DNA of 64,000 bases from Rhodanobacteraceae bacterium (GCA_024233975.1 JACKOX010000004.1:62001-126000); one strand, 5' to 3'; shown: positions 25,271-34,675, counted from the stretch's first letter. Program-made: numbers and translations. The notes: generated from the letters alone by a model not told the origin.

Positions 25271-26728
25271 ATGTTGATTTTCCAGCATTCGCGTTCCGGT
25301 CGTTCCGCTTTCGCGCAGCATCCTGAGGCCACTCCGGCGCCGGATGATATTCCCGAGCGCTTCCTGCGTCGTTCCGCTGTCGGCCTGCCGGAGGTTTCCG
25401 AGCTGGACGCGGTGCGTCACTACACGCGCCTCAGTCGCAAGAATTTCTCCATCGACACGCACTTCTATCCGCTGGGTTCGTGCACGATGAAATACAACCC
25501 GCGTGCCTGCAATTCGCTGGCGATGCTGGATGGATTCATCAACCGCCATCCCTATGCGCCGGACTCGCTGAGCCAGGGCTTCCTGTCCTGCATGTACGAG
25601 CTGCAGGAGATGCTGGCCGAAGTCACCGGCATGAAGGGCGGGGTGTCGCTGGCGCCAATGGCCGGCGCGCAGGGCGAGTTCGCCGGCGTCGCGATGATCA
25701 TGGCCTACCACCAGTCGCGCGGCGACACCGAGCGCACCGAGATCATCGTTCCCGATGCCGCGCATGGCACCAACCCGGCGACGGCGATCATGTGTGGCTG
25801 CAGTGTTCGCGAGATTCCGACCAAGGCCGATGGCGACATCGACTTCGAGGCGCTGCAGGCCGTGGTGGGTCCGAAGACCGCGGGCATCATGCTGACCAAC
25901 CCGAGCACCATCGGCGTGTTCGAGCGGCGCATCCGCGAGATCGCCAAGCTGGTTCACGATGCCGGCGGCCTGCTGTACTACGACGGCGCCAATCTCAACG
26001 CCATCCTTGGCAAGGTGCGGCCCGGCGACATGGGTTTCGACGCCATCCACATGAACCTGCACAAGACTTTCTCCACGCCGCACGGCGGTGGTGGTCCGGG
26101 TGCGGGCGCGGTGGGCGTGTCCGAGCGGCTGAAACCCTTCCTGCCGATCCCGATGATCGCGCGCGCCGATGACGGCGGCTATCACTTCAAGCGTCGCAAG
26201 GACTGCCCGCAGTCGATCGGCCGACTCTCTGCTTTCGCCGGCAATGCCGGCGTGCTGCTGCGTGCCTACGTGTATGCGCGCCTCCTGGGTCGTCTGGGCA
26301 TGCGTCGCGTCGCCGAGTTCGCCACGCTCAACGCCAACTATCTGGCCAAGCGCCTGCAGGCGGCAGGTTTCACGTTGGCCTATCCGGAGCGTCGGGCCAG
26401 CCACGAGTTCATCGTCACCGTGGCACCGCAGAAGAAACAGAGCGGTATCACCGCGCTGGACTTCTCCAAGGCGCTGCTTGATCACGAGATCCACGCACCG
26501 ACCAACTACTTCCCGTTGCTGGTGCCCGAATGCCTGCTGATCGAGCCCACCGAAACCGAATCCAAGGAAACGCTGGATCGTTTCGTCGAGGTGATGGCCG
26601 AGCTGCTGGAGGAGTCACGCAGCAATCCGGAGAAGATGCAGGGTGCGCCTTACACGACGCCGGTGCGGCGCCTGGATGACGTGCGCGCCGCGCGCGAGCT
26701 CGATATCGTCTTCAAGCCCGCCGCGTAA
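25271..26728 (+). CDS. gcvPB: Glycine dehydrogenase (decarboxylating) subunit 2, P-protein
   Basis: A 485-residue subunit of the glycine cleavage system. It binds pyridoxal phosphate and, with subunit 1, decarboxylates glycine and transfers the aminomethyl group to lipoyl H-protein. The PLP lysine is Lys265 in NLHKTFSTPHGGGGPG. Other family stretches are FYPLGSCTMKYNPR and MAGAQGEFAG. ATG 25271 is taken as start because the protein then begins MLIFQHSRSGRS, as in relatives. Subunit 1 and the other gcv genes are not in this window. The TAA stop overlaps the dgkA ATG by one base. Confidence 0.96.
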   Translation: MLIFQHSRSGRSAFAQHPEATPAPDDIPERFLRRSAVGLPEVSELDAVRHYTRLSRKNFSIDTHFYPLGSCTMKYNPRACNSLAMLDGFINRHPYAPDSLSQGFLSCMYELQEMLAEVTGMKGGVSLAPMAGAQGEFAGVAMIMAYHQSRGDTERTEIIVPDAAHGTNPATAIMCGCSVREIPTKADGDIDFEALQAVVGPKTAGIMLTNPSTIGVFERRIREIAKLVHDAGGLLYYDGANLNAILGKVRPGDMGFDAIHMNLHKTFSTPHGGGGPGAGAVGVSERLKPFLPIPMIARADDGGYHFKRRKDCPQSIGRLSAFAGNAGVLLRAYVYARLLGRLGMRRVAEFATLNANYLAKRLQAAGFTLAYPERRASHEFIVTVAPQKKQSGITALDFSKALLDHEIHAPTNYFPLLVPECLLIEPTETESKETLDRFVEVMAELLEESRSNPEKMQGAPYTTPVRRLDDVRAARELDIVFKPAA

Positions 26729-27114
26729 TGGCCGACGGTCGCAACAGTCTGGTCCCGCGCGGGCCGCTGGGCGTCTGGAAGGCGTTCATCTGGTCAGTGC
26801 AGGGGCTGATCGCCGCATTCCGGCTGGAATCCTCGTTCCGGCTGGAGGTTCTGTTGTTCCTGATCGCGGCACCGCTGGGTTACTGGCTGGGCGAGTCGGC
26901 CATCGAACGCGTCATGCTGATAGGCTGCCTGTTGCCGGTGATGGCCGCCGAGCTGCTCAACTCGTCAATCGAAGCGCTGATCGAGCGTTATGGCAATGAA
27001 CGTCATGAATGGGCTGGCCTTGCCAAGGACATGGGCTCCGCGGCCGTGTTCCTGCTGATGATGAACGTGCTGATCTGCTGGGGGCTGATTCTCCTGCCGA
27101 GGCTGGCGGGATGA
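26728..27114 (+). CDS. dgkA: Diacylglycerol kinase (prokaryotic DgkA type)
   Basis: A 128-residue membrane kinase that phosphorylates diacylglycerol to phosphatidic acid, recycling lipid from membrane-derived oligosaccharide synthesis. Three membrane segments are visible. The family motifs are AAELLNSSIEALIERYG (with the catalytic Glu) and AKDMGSAAVFL. Its ATG shares a base with the gcvPB stop (TAATG), so translation is coupled although the two enzymes share no pathway. Length is normal. Confidence 0.95.
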   Translation: MADGRNSLVPRGPLGVWKAFIWSVQGLIAAFRLESSFRLEVLLFLIAAPLGYWLGESAIERVMLIGCLLPVMAAELLNSSIEALIERYGNERHEWAGLAKDMGSAAVFLLMMNVLICWGLILLPRLAG

Positions 27115-27165
27115 AGGCGCTGACGATGGTCGCGGACAGTCCGCGTGCAACACGGATGGATGGCG

Positions 27166-27885
27166 ATGTTTGACTGGGTATTCAGCACCGAAATCTGGAT
27201 GGCGTTGCTGACGCTGTCCACGCTGGAGATCGTCCTCGGTGTCGACAATCTGGTGTTCATCTCGATCGCCGTCAGCAAACTGCCGCCGGAACTGCGGCCG
27301 AAGGCGCGCCGCTTCGGCCTTGCCCTCGCTGCCATCACCCGCATCCTGCTGCTGATGACGCTGGCGCTGCTGGCGCGCATGGAAAACCCGCTGTTCAGCC
27401 TGTTCGGCCAGCCGATCTCCATCCGTGACCTGGTGCTGATCGGCGGTGGTCTGTTTCTGCTGGTCAAGGGCACGATGGAGATCCACGATGCGGTGGAAGG
27501 TCGTGGCGAAGACGAGGACATCGACACCAAGCCATCCGCCGTTCTCGGCTATGTGATCGCGCAGATCGCCATCATCGACATCGTGTTCTCGCTGGATTCG
27601 GTGATCACTGCGGTGGGCATGGTCGATCACATCCCGGTGATGGTCGCCGCGATCCTGCTGGCGGTTGCCGTGATGATCTTCGCCTCCAATCCCATTGGTG
27701 ACTTCATTGACCGCCATCCGACGGTGAAGATGCTGGCGCTGAGTTTCCTGATCATGGTCGGTATCGCGCTGATCGCTGACGGCCTCGGCTTCCACATCCC
27801 GCGTGGCTACCTCTACTTCGCAATGGCCTTCTCCGCCGGCGTCGAGGCGCTCAACCTGGTGGCCCGGCGCAAAGGTCGCCACTGA
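27166..27885 (+). CDS. TerC family integral membrane protein
   Basis: A 239-residue protein with about seven membrane helices. It begins MFDWVFSTEIWMALLTLSTL and continues EIVLGVDNLVFISIAVSKLP, the diagnostic TerC signature with buried Asp and Asn. A second signature is IIDIVFSLDSVITAVGM. TerC/YceF-type proteins are implicated in manganese export for metallation of exported proteins or in tellurite resistance. The start at 27166 matches relatives; ATG 27160 and GTG 27145 are in frame and possible. The gene follows dgkA by about 50 bp. Confidence 0.93.
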   Translation: MFDWVFSTEIWMALLTLSTLEIVLGVDNLVFISIAVSKLPPELRPKARRFGLALAAITRILLLMTLALLARMENPLFSLFGQPISIRDLVLIGGGLFLLVKGTMEIHDAVEGRGEDEDIDTKPSAVLGYVIAQIAIIDIVFSLDSVITAVGMVDHIPVMVAAILLAVAVMIFASNPIGDFIDRHPTVKMLALSFLIMVGIALIADGLGFHIPRGYLYFAMAFSAGVEALNLVARRKGRH

Positions 27886-27973
27886 ATGCCGAGCCTGTGG
27901 CCGGATAGTCGTTGCTGACGATGCCGGACCAAGGCGGCGTACCAGCCGTCCTGCGAACCAGAGCCAGATAGCA

Positions 27974-27999
27974 GAACGCCCGGGCAAGCCCGGGCGTTC
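27974..27999. terminator. Hairpin between convergent terC and S9 peptidase genes
   Basis: A perfect 11-bp stem, GAACGCCCGGG with CCCGGGCGTTC, and a CAAG loop. The T tract is weak on both strands, so it may stop transcription from both sides inefficiently, or need Rho. Confidence 0.7.
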
Positions 28000-28025
28000 G
28001 TGTCTTCACTGTTTCGCGTCAGGCC

Positions 28026-29975
28026 CTACTGTTTGGGAGCGCCCGGGCCGATGTGCCTGCCGAAGAAGGCCAGCAGCTTGCCGTAGAGTTCGACGTTGTT
28101 GTCCTCGTCATAGAAGCCATGGGCTTCGCCCTTGGCTGCCATCCATTCCGGATCGTTGCCCGCGGCCTGAAGCGCGGCTCGCATGGCCTTGGCGTGGGCG
28201 AAGGGGGCACGCTCGTCGTCCTCGCCGTGCACCAGGAACACCGGGATCTTCACCTGCTCGGCCATCTTTGCCGGCGAATTGGCGGCCAGTTCGGATTCGT
28301 CGCGGCCAATCGCCAGTTCGAGGTAGTTAACCCCGCTGTCGCGGCCCTTGATGTCGCCCTTGTCATACATCAGCGACAGATCATAGATACCGGCATAGCC
28401 GACGGCGCACTTGAACATGCCGGGAGCGCGGATCGGCGTCATCATCGCCGAGTAGCCACCGAAGCTGGCGCCGAACACGCAGACGCGGTCCTTGTCGGCG
28501 AGGCCGCTGTCGATCACCGACTGCATGCCCTCGATCAAGTCCTGCTGCACGCGTGTGCCCCACTGGCGGTAGCCCGACTCCTTGAACTTGTCGCCGCGAC
28601 CGCCAGACGAGCGGAAGTTGACCTGCACCACCAGGTAGCCGCGGCTGGCCAGCATCTGAGCCAGTTCGTCGTAGTACCAGCTGTCGGCGACGCCATGAGG
28701 GCCACCATGCGGCAGGAGGATCGCCGGCAGCTTGGCTTCGGCGCGACCCGGCGGCAGCGTGAGGTAGCCGTGGATGTCCTGTTTGTCGCTGGTGGTGAAC
28801 TGGAACGGACGGCGATGCGCCATGTTGTCTGGTTTGATCCACGGTTCCGCGTCAAACAGTTTCGCCAGGCTCTTGGTGCCAAGATCAAGCAGCAGGTAGC
28901 TGCCAGGGTTGCGGTCGCTGGCCACTGACAGCAGTACGCGCTGGTTGTCGCGACTGGCATTGAGTATGTCTACGGTCTGGCCGGGGAACTTGGCGGCCAT
29001 CGCCTGCTGGATCGTCGCGCCCGGGCTGCCCTGGCTGAAGTAGGTGTAGGTGGGGCCTTCCTTCACGTAGATGGCGCCGAAGGGAATGCGGCTGCCGATG
29101 TCCCACATCAGGTCGGAAGGCGCGAACACCGGATCGCTGGCCAGTTTGATGCGGCCGCTGCCGTCGGGATTCTGGATGACCAGTTCCTCGGGGCCGTCAT
29201 CCTCGGCGTAGTAGCCGATGATGCGCTGGTTGTCGGGCATGAAGGCACGCGGGACGAATTCGCCGAAGACTTCCTGGTCGAGCTTGACCCAATCCTTGCC
29301 CTGGCGCTGGTAGATCTCGTATTCCAGCTCATCGTTCTCACCGTAGGCATAGCGCGCATTGCCTTCGTGGTCGAGCGTGAAAGACATGCCTGTTTCACCG
29401 ATCTCGGCCAGCGTCTTGCGCGACTCGTTGCTGGTGTCGATGTCGTAGATGCGGCTGTTGCGGTCGGTACCGAAGGGAAGTGCGCGGACATAGACATGGC
29501 CGTTGCGCTGTTCCGGCACGCCTTCGATGTAGCCGGCGGCGAAGTCGCGTACGCCGTTGCGGCGCTTCATTCCCGGCATATAGCCGAACAGGTACTTCTG
29601 CTTGCCGCCGTCGAAATCGGTGGCAAAGACCTCGCCAGTGGCGCGTGGCTGATCCAGCGAACCGCTCTCACGCGCCTTGGCATAGGCGATGCGGGTATCG
29701 CTGACCCAGGTCACGCTGATGGGCAGTTCATAGCGCGGCATCTTCAGCAGGCTGACCGTCTGCATGTCGGACAGCTGCAGCACGGTCAGCGCGTTGAGGC
29801 CATCCTCGGTCTTGGTGGTCACGGCCAGCAGCTTGCCGTCGGGAGACAGCCGGGGGCTGAACATGGAAGGTCGACGGGCGAAGTCCCGCAGCGGGATTTC
29901 GTCGGCAATGGCGGGTTGCAGGGCCGTCACCAGCAGCAGGCTGATGGCGATTCGTCCAAGGCTTGGCTTGTTCAC
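28026..29975 (-). CDS. Secreted S9 family prolyl oligopeptidase / acylaminoacyl-peptidase-like enzyme
   Basis: A 649-residue exported serine peptidase. GTG 29975 is preferred because GGAG lies five bases upstream and a clean signal peptide follows (NKPSLGRIAISLLLVTALQPAIA). ATG 30011 is a weaker alternative. An N-terminal beta-propeller (about 40-390) with PRLSPDGKLLAV and similar blades precedes the alpha/beta-hydrolase domain. The catalytic triad can be read as Ser504 (GASFGGYSAM), Asp587 (HGEDDERAP) and His619 (EAHGFYDE). Such enzymes release dipeptides or acyl-amino acids from peptides in the periplasm. It stands alone, divergent from rlmI. Confidence 0.93.
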   Translation of the reverse strand: MNKPSLGRIAISLLLVTALQPAIADEIPLRDFARRPSMFSPRLSPDGKLLAVTTKTEDGLNALTVLQLSDMQTVSLLKMPRYELPISVTWVSDTRIAYAKARESGSLDQPRATGEVFATDFDGGKQKYLFGYMPGMKRRNGVRDFAAGYIEGVPEQRNGHVYVRALPFGTDRNSRIYDIDTSNESRKTLAEIGETGMSFTLDHEGNARYAYGENDELEYEIYQRQGKDWVKLDQEVFGEFVPRAFMPDNQRIIGYYAEDDGPEELVIQNPDGSGRIKLASDPVFAPSDLMWDIGSRIPFGAIYVKEGPTYTYFSQGSPGATIQQAMAAKFPGQTVDILNASRDNQRVLLSVASDRNPGSYLLLDLGTKSLAKLFDAEPWIKPDNMAHRRPFQFTTSDKQDIHGYLTLPPGRAEAKLPAILLPHGGPHGVADSWYYDELAQMLASRGYLVVQVNFRSSGGRGDKFKESGYRQWGTRVQQDLIEGMQSVIDSGLADKDRVCVFGASFGGYSAMMTPIRAPGMFKCAVGYAGIYDLSLMYDKGDIKGRDSGVNYLELAIGRDESELAANSPAKMAEQVKIPVFLVHGEDDERAPFAHAKAMRAALQAAGNDPEWMAAKGEAHGFYDEDNNVELYGKLLAFFGRHIGPGAPKQ

Positions 29976-30289
29976 GGGTTCTCCGAATGTTTCCTGTGTT
30001 GATTCCGGCATCGCTTGGCCGGAAGGTGGGGGCAAGGTCTTCCCCCGAAGACCGTGGTCGCGCCCAATACCCCATCGGCGCACAGGCAAAGGCCTGCACG
30101 CGGCGGCAAAGGGGAGGGCGAGGACCCGGGCAGATTATAGGGAGCCAGGAGGGCAGCGTCTGCCTTTTTGTGAACCGGGTCACGTCCGACATGCCGGGCG
30201 CCGGAAGGGCAAAGTGGGCAACCGTCCTGCGCGGTCCGGGTCCGCTGTGCGAAAATCGCCAGCCGTTCCGTTGCGTCCTGGCTGCCCAC
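29976..30289. other. 314-bp divergent intergenic region (S9 peptidase and rlmI)
   Basis: It must hold two divergent promoters, but I cannot place convincing -35/-10 pairs. A perfect hairpin GGTCTTC-CCCC-GAAGACC lies at 30036-30053 and an AT-rich GATTATAG stands alone at 30133-30140. No small gene is supported. Confidence 0.5.
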
Positions 30290-31495
30290 GTGTCCGATTC
30301 CATTGAATACCCGCCGCTGTTCCTGAAACCCGGCGAGGACGCCCGACTGCGGGCCGGTCACCTTTGGGTCTTCGCCAATGAAGTAGACGTGAAGCGCTCG
30401 CCGCTCACCGATTTCCAGCCTGGCGACACCTGCGTGCTCGTCGATGCCAAGGGCAAGGGCATCGGCGTGGCCTACGTGAATCCGGCGTCGCTGATCTGCG
30501 CGCGAATGGTCAGTCGTGGTCTCAATCACGACTGGGATCGTTCGCTGCTGGTGCATCGGATCAAGGTAGCGTTGGGCCTGCGCGAGCGCCTGTTCGACAC
30601 ACCGCATTACCGGCTGTTTTTCGGTGAATCCGACGGCGTGCCTGGACTGACGCTCGACCGTTTCGGTGACGTCATCGTCGCCCAGGCCACCACGGCCGGC
30701 GTCGAGCGCATGAAGGACGACGTCGCCGAGGCGGTGCAGAAAGTGCTGAAGCCGGCGGCGATGATCTGGAAGAACGACGCCGGTATCCGCGAACTGGAAG
30801 GCCTGCCGTCCTACAGCGAGATGGCCTTTGGCGAAATCGACGGCCCGGTGTCGGTCATGGAAAGCGGCGTGGAATTCCGCGTCGACGTGCGTGAAGGGCA
30901 GAAGACCGGCTGGTTCTATGACCAGCGCGCCAATCGCGACCTGCTGGCGCCACTGTTCAAGGGCAAGCGGGTGCTGGACATGTTCAGCTACCTCGGTGGC
31001 TGGGGACTGCGTGCTGCGGCCGCTGGAGCCAGCGAAGTGGTCTGTGTCGACGCCTCCGCGGATGCCGTCGCAGCCGTCGACGCCAACGCGGCGCTCAACG
31101 GCCTGTCGGAGCGGGTCAGTGCAGTCAAGGCCGATGCCTTCGACTTCCTGCGCCAGCTGCGTGAACAGCGCGAGCATTTCGACATCGTGATCCTCGACCC
31201 GCCGGCCTTCGTCAAACGCAAGAAGAACCTGCGCGAAGGTCGCGACGCCTATCGCCGTCTCAACGAGCTAGGCATGCAGGTCTGCGGCAAGGATGGCCTG
31301 CTGGCGACCTTCTCCTGTAGTTACCACATGCCGCGCGCGATGCTGCTTGATGGCATCCAGCGTGGTGCGCGTCATCTGGATCGGCAGGTGCAGGTATTGA
31401 GTCAACTGCAGCAGTCGCCCGATCATCCCGTGCACCCGGCGATACCGGAAACCGATTACCTGAAAGGCTATCTGTGCCGGGTGCTGCCGGCATGA
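30290..31495 (+). CDS. rlmI: 23S rRNA (cytosine-1962-C5)-methyltransferase, RlmI family
   Basis: A 401-residue class I methyltransferase beginning at GTG 30290 (SDSIEYPPLFLKPGEDARLRAG). An N-terminal PUA domain (LFLKPGEDARLRAGHLWVFANEV) precedes the Rossmann domain, with SAM-binding VLDMFSYLGGWGLRAAAAGA and the catalytic motif DPPAFVKRKK plus a cysteine in FSCSYHM. The length agrees with E. coli RlmI (396). The open frame continues upstream to 29963 but that part has no coding character. The stop overlaps the lgt ATG (ATGA, 31492-31495). Confidence 0.93.
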   Translation: MSDSIEYPPLFLKPGEDARLRAGHLWVFANEVDVKRSPLTDFQPGDTCVLVDAKGKGIGVAYVNPASLICARMVSRGLNHDWDRSLLVHRIKVALGLRERLFDTPHYRLFFGESDGVPGLTLDRFGDVIVAQATTAGVERMKDDVAEAVQKVLKPAAMIWKNDAGIRELEGLPSYSEMAFGEIDGPVSVMESGVEFRVDVREGQKTGWFYDQRANRDLLAPLFKGKRVLDMFSYLGGWGLRAAAAGASEVVCVDASADAVAAVDANAALNGLSERVSAVKADAFDFLRQLREQREHFDIVILDPPAFVKRKKNLREGRDAYRRLNELGMQVCGKDGLLATFSCSYHMPRAMLLDGIQRGARHLDRQVQVLSQLQQSPDHPVHPAIPETDYLKGYLCRVLPA

Positions 31496-32404
31496 GTCCG
31501 CAGACCTGGCTGCTCGATATCGATCCCATCGCGATACCGCTGCCGTTCTGGCCGCACGGTATCCACTGGTACGGCTTGATGTATCTCGCCGGCTTCCTCA
31601 GCGCCTGGTGGCTGGGTTCGCGCCGTGTGCGTGACGGTCGTCTGCCCGGAGTCAGTGCGGAAGCTTTCGGCGATCTGATGTTCTACGCCATCCTCGGCGT
31701 CGTGCTCGGCGGGCGCATCTGGTACGTACTGTTCTACGCCAGCGAGTCGGTGTTCAGTGATCCGCTGCTGCTGTTCCGGATCAACGAAGGCGGCATGAGT
31801 TTCCACGGCGGCCTCCTGGGCGTGATGACGGCCGTCGCGCTGTGGTCACGGAAGCATCGCCTGCATGTCTTCGACACCATGGATTTCATCGCACCGCTGG
31901 TGCCGCCGGGCCTGTTCTTCGGGCGTCTCGGCAACTTCATCGGTGGCGAACTCTGGGGCAAGCTCACCGGCGGCAACTGGGGCGTAGTGTTTCCAAGCGG
32001 CCTGCCGGCGCAGTTCGATCCCTACGACATGCAGGGCCTGCGCGAGCTGCACGCGACCGGCGCACTGGACAGTACGCGCGGCATCCCAGTCAGCTGTACC
32101 AGGCCGGGTTGGAAGGCCTGGTGATGTTCGTGGTGATCTGGCTGTTCTCGCGCACGCCGCGCCGACGCTATGCCGTGTCCGGCCTGTTCGCGCTGATGTA
32201 CGCGTGTTCCGCATTGCCGTGGAATTCGTCCGTGTGCCGGATGCGCAGCTGGGCTATCTGGCGTTTGGCTGGGTCACCATGGGACAGCTGCAGTCGCTGC
32301 CGCTGGTGATCGTTGGTCTCGTGCTGCTGTGGCTGTCGCGTCGCGCGCCAGTGTTGGAGCCGCAACAGCCGCCTGTCCAATCGAAAGAGGAAAAGCCCGC
32401 ATGA
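31492..32404 (+). pseudogene. lgt: Prolipoprotein diacylglyceryl transferase, interrupted by two frameshifts
   Basis: Lgt moves diacylglyceryl from phosphatidylglycerol to the lipobox cysteine of prolipoproteins in the inner membrane. The first part is intact and typical (HWYGLMYLAGFLSAWW, GGMSFHGGLLGV, FFGRLGNFIGGELWG). After DSTR near 32074-32081 the frame is lost; HPSQLYQAGLEGLVMF continues in another frame. It is lost again near 32204-32210, after which FRIAVEFVRVPDAQLG runs on to a normal stop at 32404. Each break is explained by one missing base. lgt is essential in most gammaproteobacteria, so sequence error is more likely than gene loss. The stop overlaps the thyA ATG. Confidence 0.9.
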
Positions 32405-33195
32405 AGGCCTATCTCGACCTGCTGCGCCATGTGCTGGAACACGGCGCCATCAAGGATGACCGCACCGGTACCGGCACGCGTTCGGTGTTTGGCTGGCAGA
32501 TGCGTTTCGACCTCAACGAAGGCTTTCCGCTGGTCACCACCAAGAAGCTGCACCTGCGTTCGATCATCCACGAGCTGCTGTGGTTCCTCGCCGGCGATAC
32601 CAACATCGCCTACCTGAAGGACAACAAGGTCAGCATCTGGGACGAATGGGCCGACGAGAACGGCGACCTGGGTCCGGTCTACGGCAAGCAGTGGCGGCGC
32701 TGGGAAGGTGCCGATGGTCGCGTGCACGACCAGATGCAGTGGCTGCTCGACGAGATCCGCCGCAACCCGGATTCGCGACGGCTGATCATTTCCGCCTGGA
32801 ACGTCGGCGAACTGGACCAGATGGCGTTGATGCCCTGTCACAGCCTGTTCCAGTTCTACGTGGTCGACGGCAAGTTGAGCTGCCAGCTCTACCAGCGCAG
32901 CGGCGACATTTTCCTGGGCGTGCCGTTCAACATCGCCAGCTACGCGCTGCTGACGCATATGGTGGCGCAGGTTTGCGGTCTTGGCGTTGGTGACTTCGTG
33001 CATACGCTGGGTGACGCACATCTCTATTCGAACCACGTCGAGCAGGCGAGGGAGCAGCTCGCCCGCGAGCCGCGCGCGCTGCCAAGGCTTCGTTTGAACC
33101 CCGATGTCGATGACCTGTTCGCCTTTCGCTTCGACGACATCGAGATCCTCGACTACGACCCGCATCCGGCGATCAAGGCGCCGGTAGCCGTATAG
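32401..33195 (+). CDS. thyA: Thymidylate synthase
   Basis: A 264-residue enzyme, exactly the E. coli length, that methylates dUMP to dTMP using methylenetetrahydrofolate. The catalytic nucleophile is Cys146 in LMPCHSLFQFYV. Other signatures are DDRTGTGTRSVFGWQMRF, HELLWFLAGDTN and QRSGDIFLGVPFNIASYALL. It is intact although its neighbours on both sides contain frameshifts. ATG 32401 overlaps the lgt stop. Dihydrofolate produced here is recycled by FolA, encoded next. Confidence 0.97.
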   Translation: MKAYLDLLRHVLEHGAIKDDRTGTGTRSVFGWQMRFDLNEGFPLVTTKKLHLRSIIHELLWFLAGDTNIAYLKDNKVSIWDEWADENGDLGPVYGKQWRRWEGADGRVHDQMQWLLDEIRRNPDSRRLIISAWNVGELDQMALMPCHSLFQFYVVDGKLSCQLYQRSGDIFLGVPFNIASYALLTHMVAQVCGLGVGDFVHTLGDAHLYSNHVEQAREQLAREPRALPRLRLNPDVDDLFAFRFDDIEILDYDPHPAIKAPVAV

Positions 33196-33232
33196 CTTTA
33201 ATGTCACCCTCGCGAATGCGGGAACGCTCTAA

Positions 33233-33249
33233 TTCGACCGAAGGTCGAA
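33233..33249. other. Small perfect hairpin between thyA and folA
   Basis: A TTCGACC-GAA-GGTCGAA inverted repeat with a 7-bp stem and 3-base loop, 38 bp upstream of the folA ATG. There is no T tract, so a terminator is unlikely; it may be an operator or an RNA stem. Confidence 0.4.
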
Positions 33250-33286
33250 CATCCAGCTCCAGTGAGTCTTGCTCCAGATTGTAACG

Positions 33287-33808
33287 ATGACGCCACCGAG
33301 ACCGATTGCCATCATCGCCGCACTGGACCGCACCGGCGCCATCGGTCTCGACAACGATTTGCCGTGGCGGCTGCCGGATGACCTGAAGCGCTTCAAGGCG
33401 CTGACCACCGGCCACGCCGTGTTGATGGGTCGCAAGACCGCCGAATCGCTGGGTCGCGCCTTGCCCAATCGCCGCAATCTCGTGCTGACGCGCTCCGGCC
33501 GCGTGCCCTTTGACGGCATGCAGGCAGTGGCTTCACCGGACGAAGCGCTGTCGCTACTCGATGCCGATGACACCTTGATGGTGATCGGCGGCGCTGAAAT
33601 CTACGAACTGACGCTTCCGTCCGCGACGCTTGCACCTGACCCACGTCAACACCTTCGTCGAAGGCGCGGATACCTTCTTCCGCTGTTCGACGAATCGCAG
33701 TGGCAGGCGACGCACCGTGAAGCGCATCCGGCCGACGAGCGCCACGAATTCGCGTTCGAGTTCGTCGACTACGAACGGCTTGCCGGCGATGACACCGCCC
33801 CGCGTTGA
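33287..33808 (+). CDS. folA: Dihydrofolate reductase with an internal double frameshift
   Basis: FolA reduces dihydrofolate to tetrahydrofolate with NADPH. The first 110 residues are typical: IAIIAALDRTGAIGLDNDLPW, LMGRKTAESLG, NLVLTRS and VIGGAEIYELTLP. Between about 33625 and 33681 the frame is wrong. The expected LHLTHVNTFVEGADTFF sits in another frame, and the original frame resumes with LFDESQWQATHREAHP. A missing CG pair near 33625-33629 and a missing C near 33680 explain this exactly and restore frame. The open frame is therefore continuous but has about 17 wrong residues. ATG 33287 is chosen as start. Confidence 0.9.
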   Translation: MTPPRPIAIIAALDRTGAIGLDNDLPWRLPDDLKRFKALTTGHAVLMGRKTAESLGRALPNRRNLVLTRSGRVPFDGMQAVASPDEALSLLDADDTLMVIGGAEIYELTLPSATLAPDPRQHLRRRRGYLLPLFDESQWQATHREAHPADERHEFAFEFVDYERLAGDDTAPR

Positions 33809-34675
33809 AGCGCTTCATCCTGCTGCGCGCGCTGGCGAGACCGGCGCTGGTCCTGCTGTTGCTGCTGGCGCTCTGCTACGGCGGCATCGTTGCCTACCTC
33901 TACAGCCATCAGCGCCAGCTGATCTATCTGCCGCAGTACACGCGCCAACCGATGATCGAAACGAACTTCAGTGTCGATGTGGATGGCCTGTCGCTGAAGG
34001 GCTGGGTCGTGAACGCCGGAAAACGCGACGCGCTGATCTACTTCGGTGGCAACGGCGAGGCGGTACAGCGCAACGTTGATGATTTCCGGCAGTGGGTTCC
34101 GGATCGAAGCAGCTATCTGGTGCCGTACCGTGGTTACGGGCCGAATGCCGGGAGCCCTCGCAGGATGCGCTGTTCGCCGATGCGCTGCGCCTGTTCGACA
34201 GCGTGAAGGCGCGTCATCCCGATGGTCGCATATTGCCGTCGTCGGACGCAGTCTCGGCACCGGTGTGGCCAGCTATGTGGCGTCGCGGCGCGATATTGAA
34301 AGCTCGTCCTGGTCACGCCTTTCGACAGCATGGTCAGCATGGCCGGGCCCGGTATCCATGGCTCCCATCGACTGGATGCTGGAGGAGCGCTTCGAGTCGG
34401 ACCACTACTTGTCCGGACTCGGTGTGCCGCTAATGCTGCTGCGCGCGGGTCGTGATGAAGTGATTCCTGCCGCGGCCACGGATCGTCTCATCGCGGCATT
34501 GCCCGAAACACCGGAAGTGATCCTGTTTCCGAACGCCGCCCACAATGATATCGACGACTTTCCTGGCTACTGGTCCGCGATTTCCAGATTTCTGGGAACA
34601 AATGAAGTGGCGCTCAGGCCTCCCGGCCCGCTACCTGGATCAACCGGACTTCCGGACCCAGGGCCAGCGCAGTGA
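33805..34675 (+). pseudogene. Alpha/beta hydrolase (YfhR/BEM46-like), broken by several frameshifts
   Basis: It starts at TTG 33805, overlapping the folA stop. A membrane anchor (LARPALVLLLLLALCYGGIVAYLY) is followed by HQRQLIYLPQ, LIYFGGNGEAVQRN and YLVPYRGYGPNAG. Thereafter the protein is spread over three frames: SQDALFADALRLFDSVKARHPDG, then IAVVGRSLGTGVASYVASRR (nucleophile elbow GRSLG), then PIDWMLEERFESDHYL and AGRDEVIPAAATDRLI. Apparent single-base deletions lie near 34154-34158, 34225-34232, 34298-34305, 34345-34350 and 34362-34366. The tail overlaps apaH on the other strand. Family: serine hydrolases anchored in the membrane, substrate unknown. Confidence 0.85.

Noticed and set aside
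31492..34675. Programmed ribosomal frameshifting to explain the broken frames
   Set aside because: The breaks are numerous, lie in three unrelated genes and lack slippery heptamers with downstream structures; all fit missing bases.
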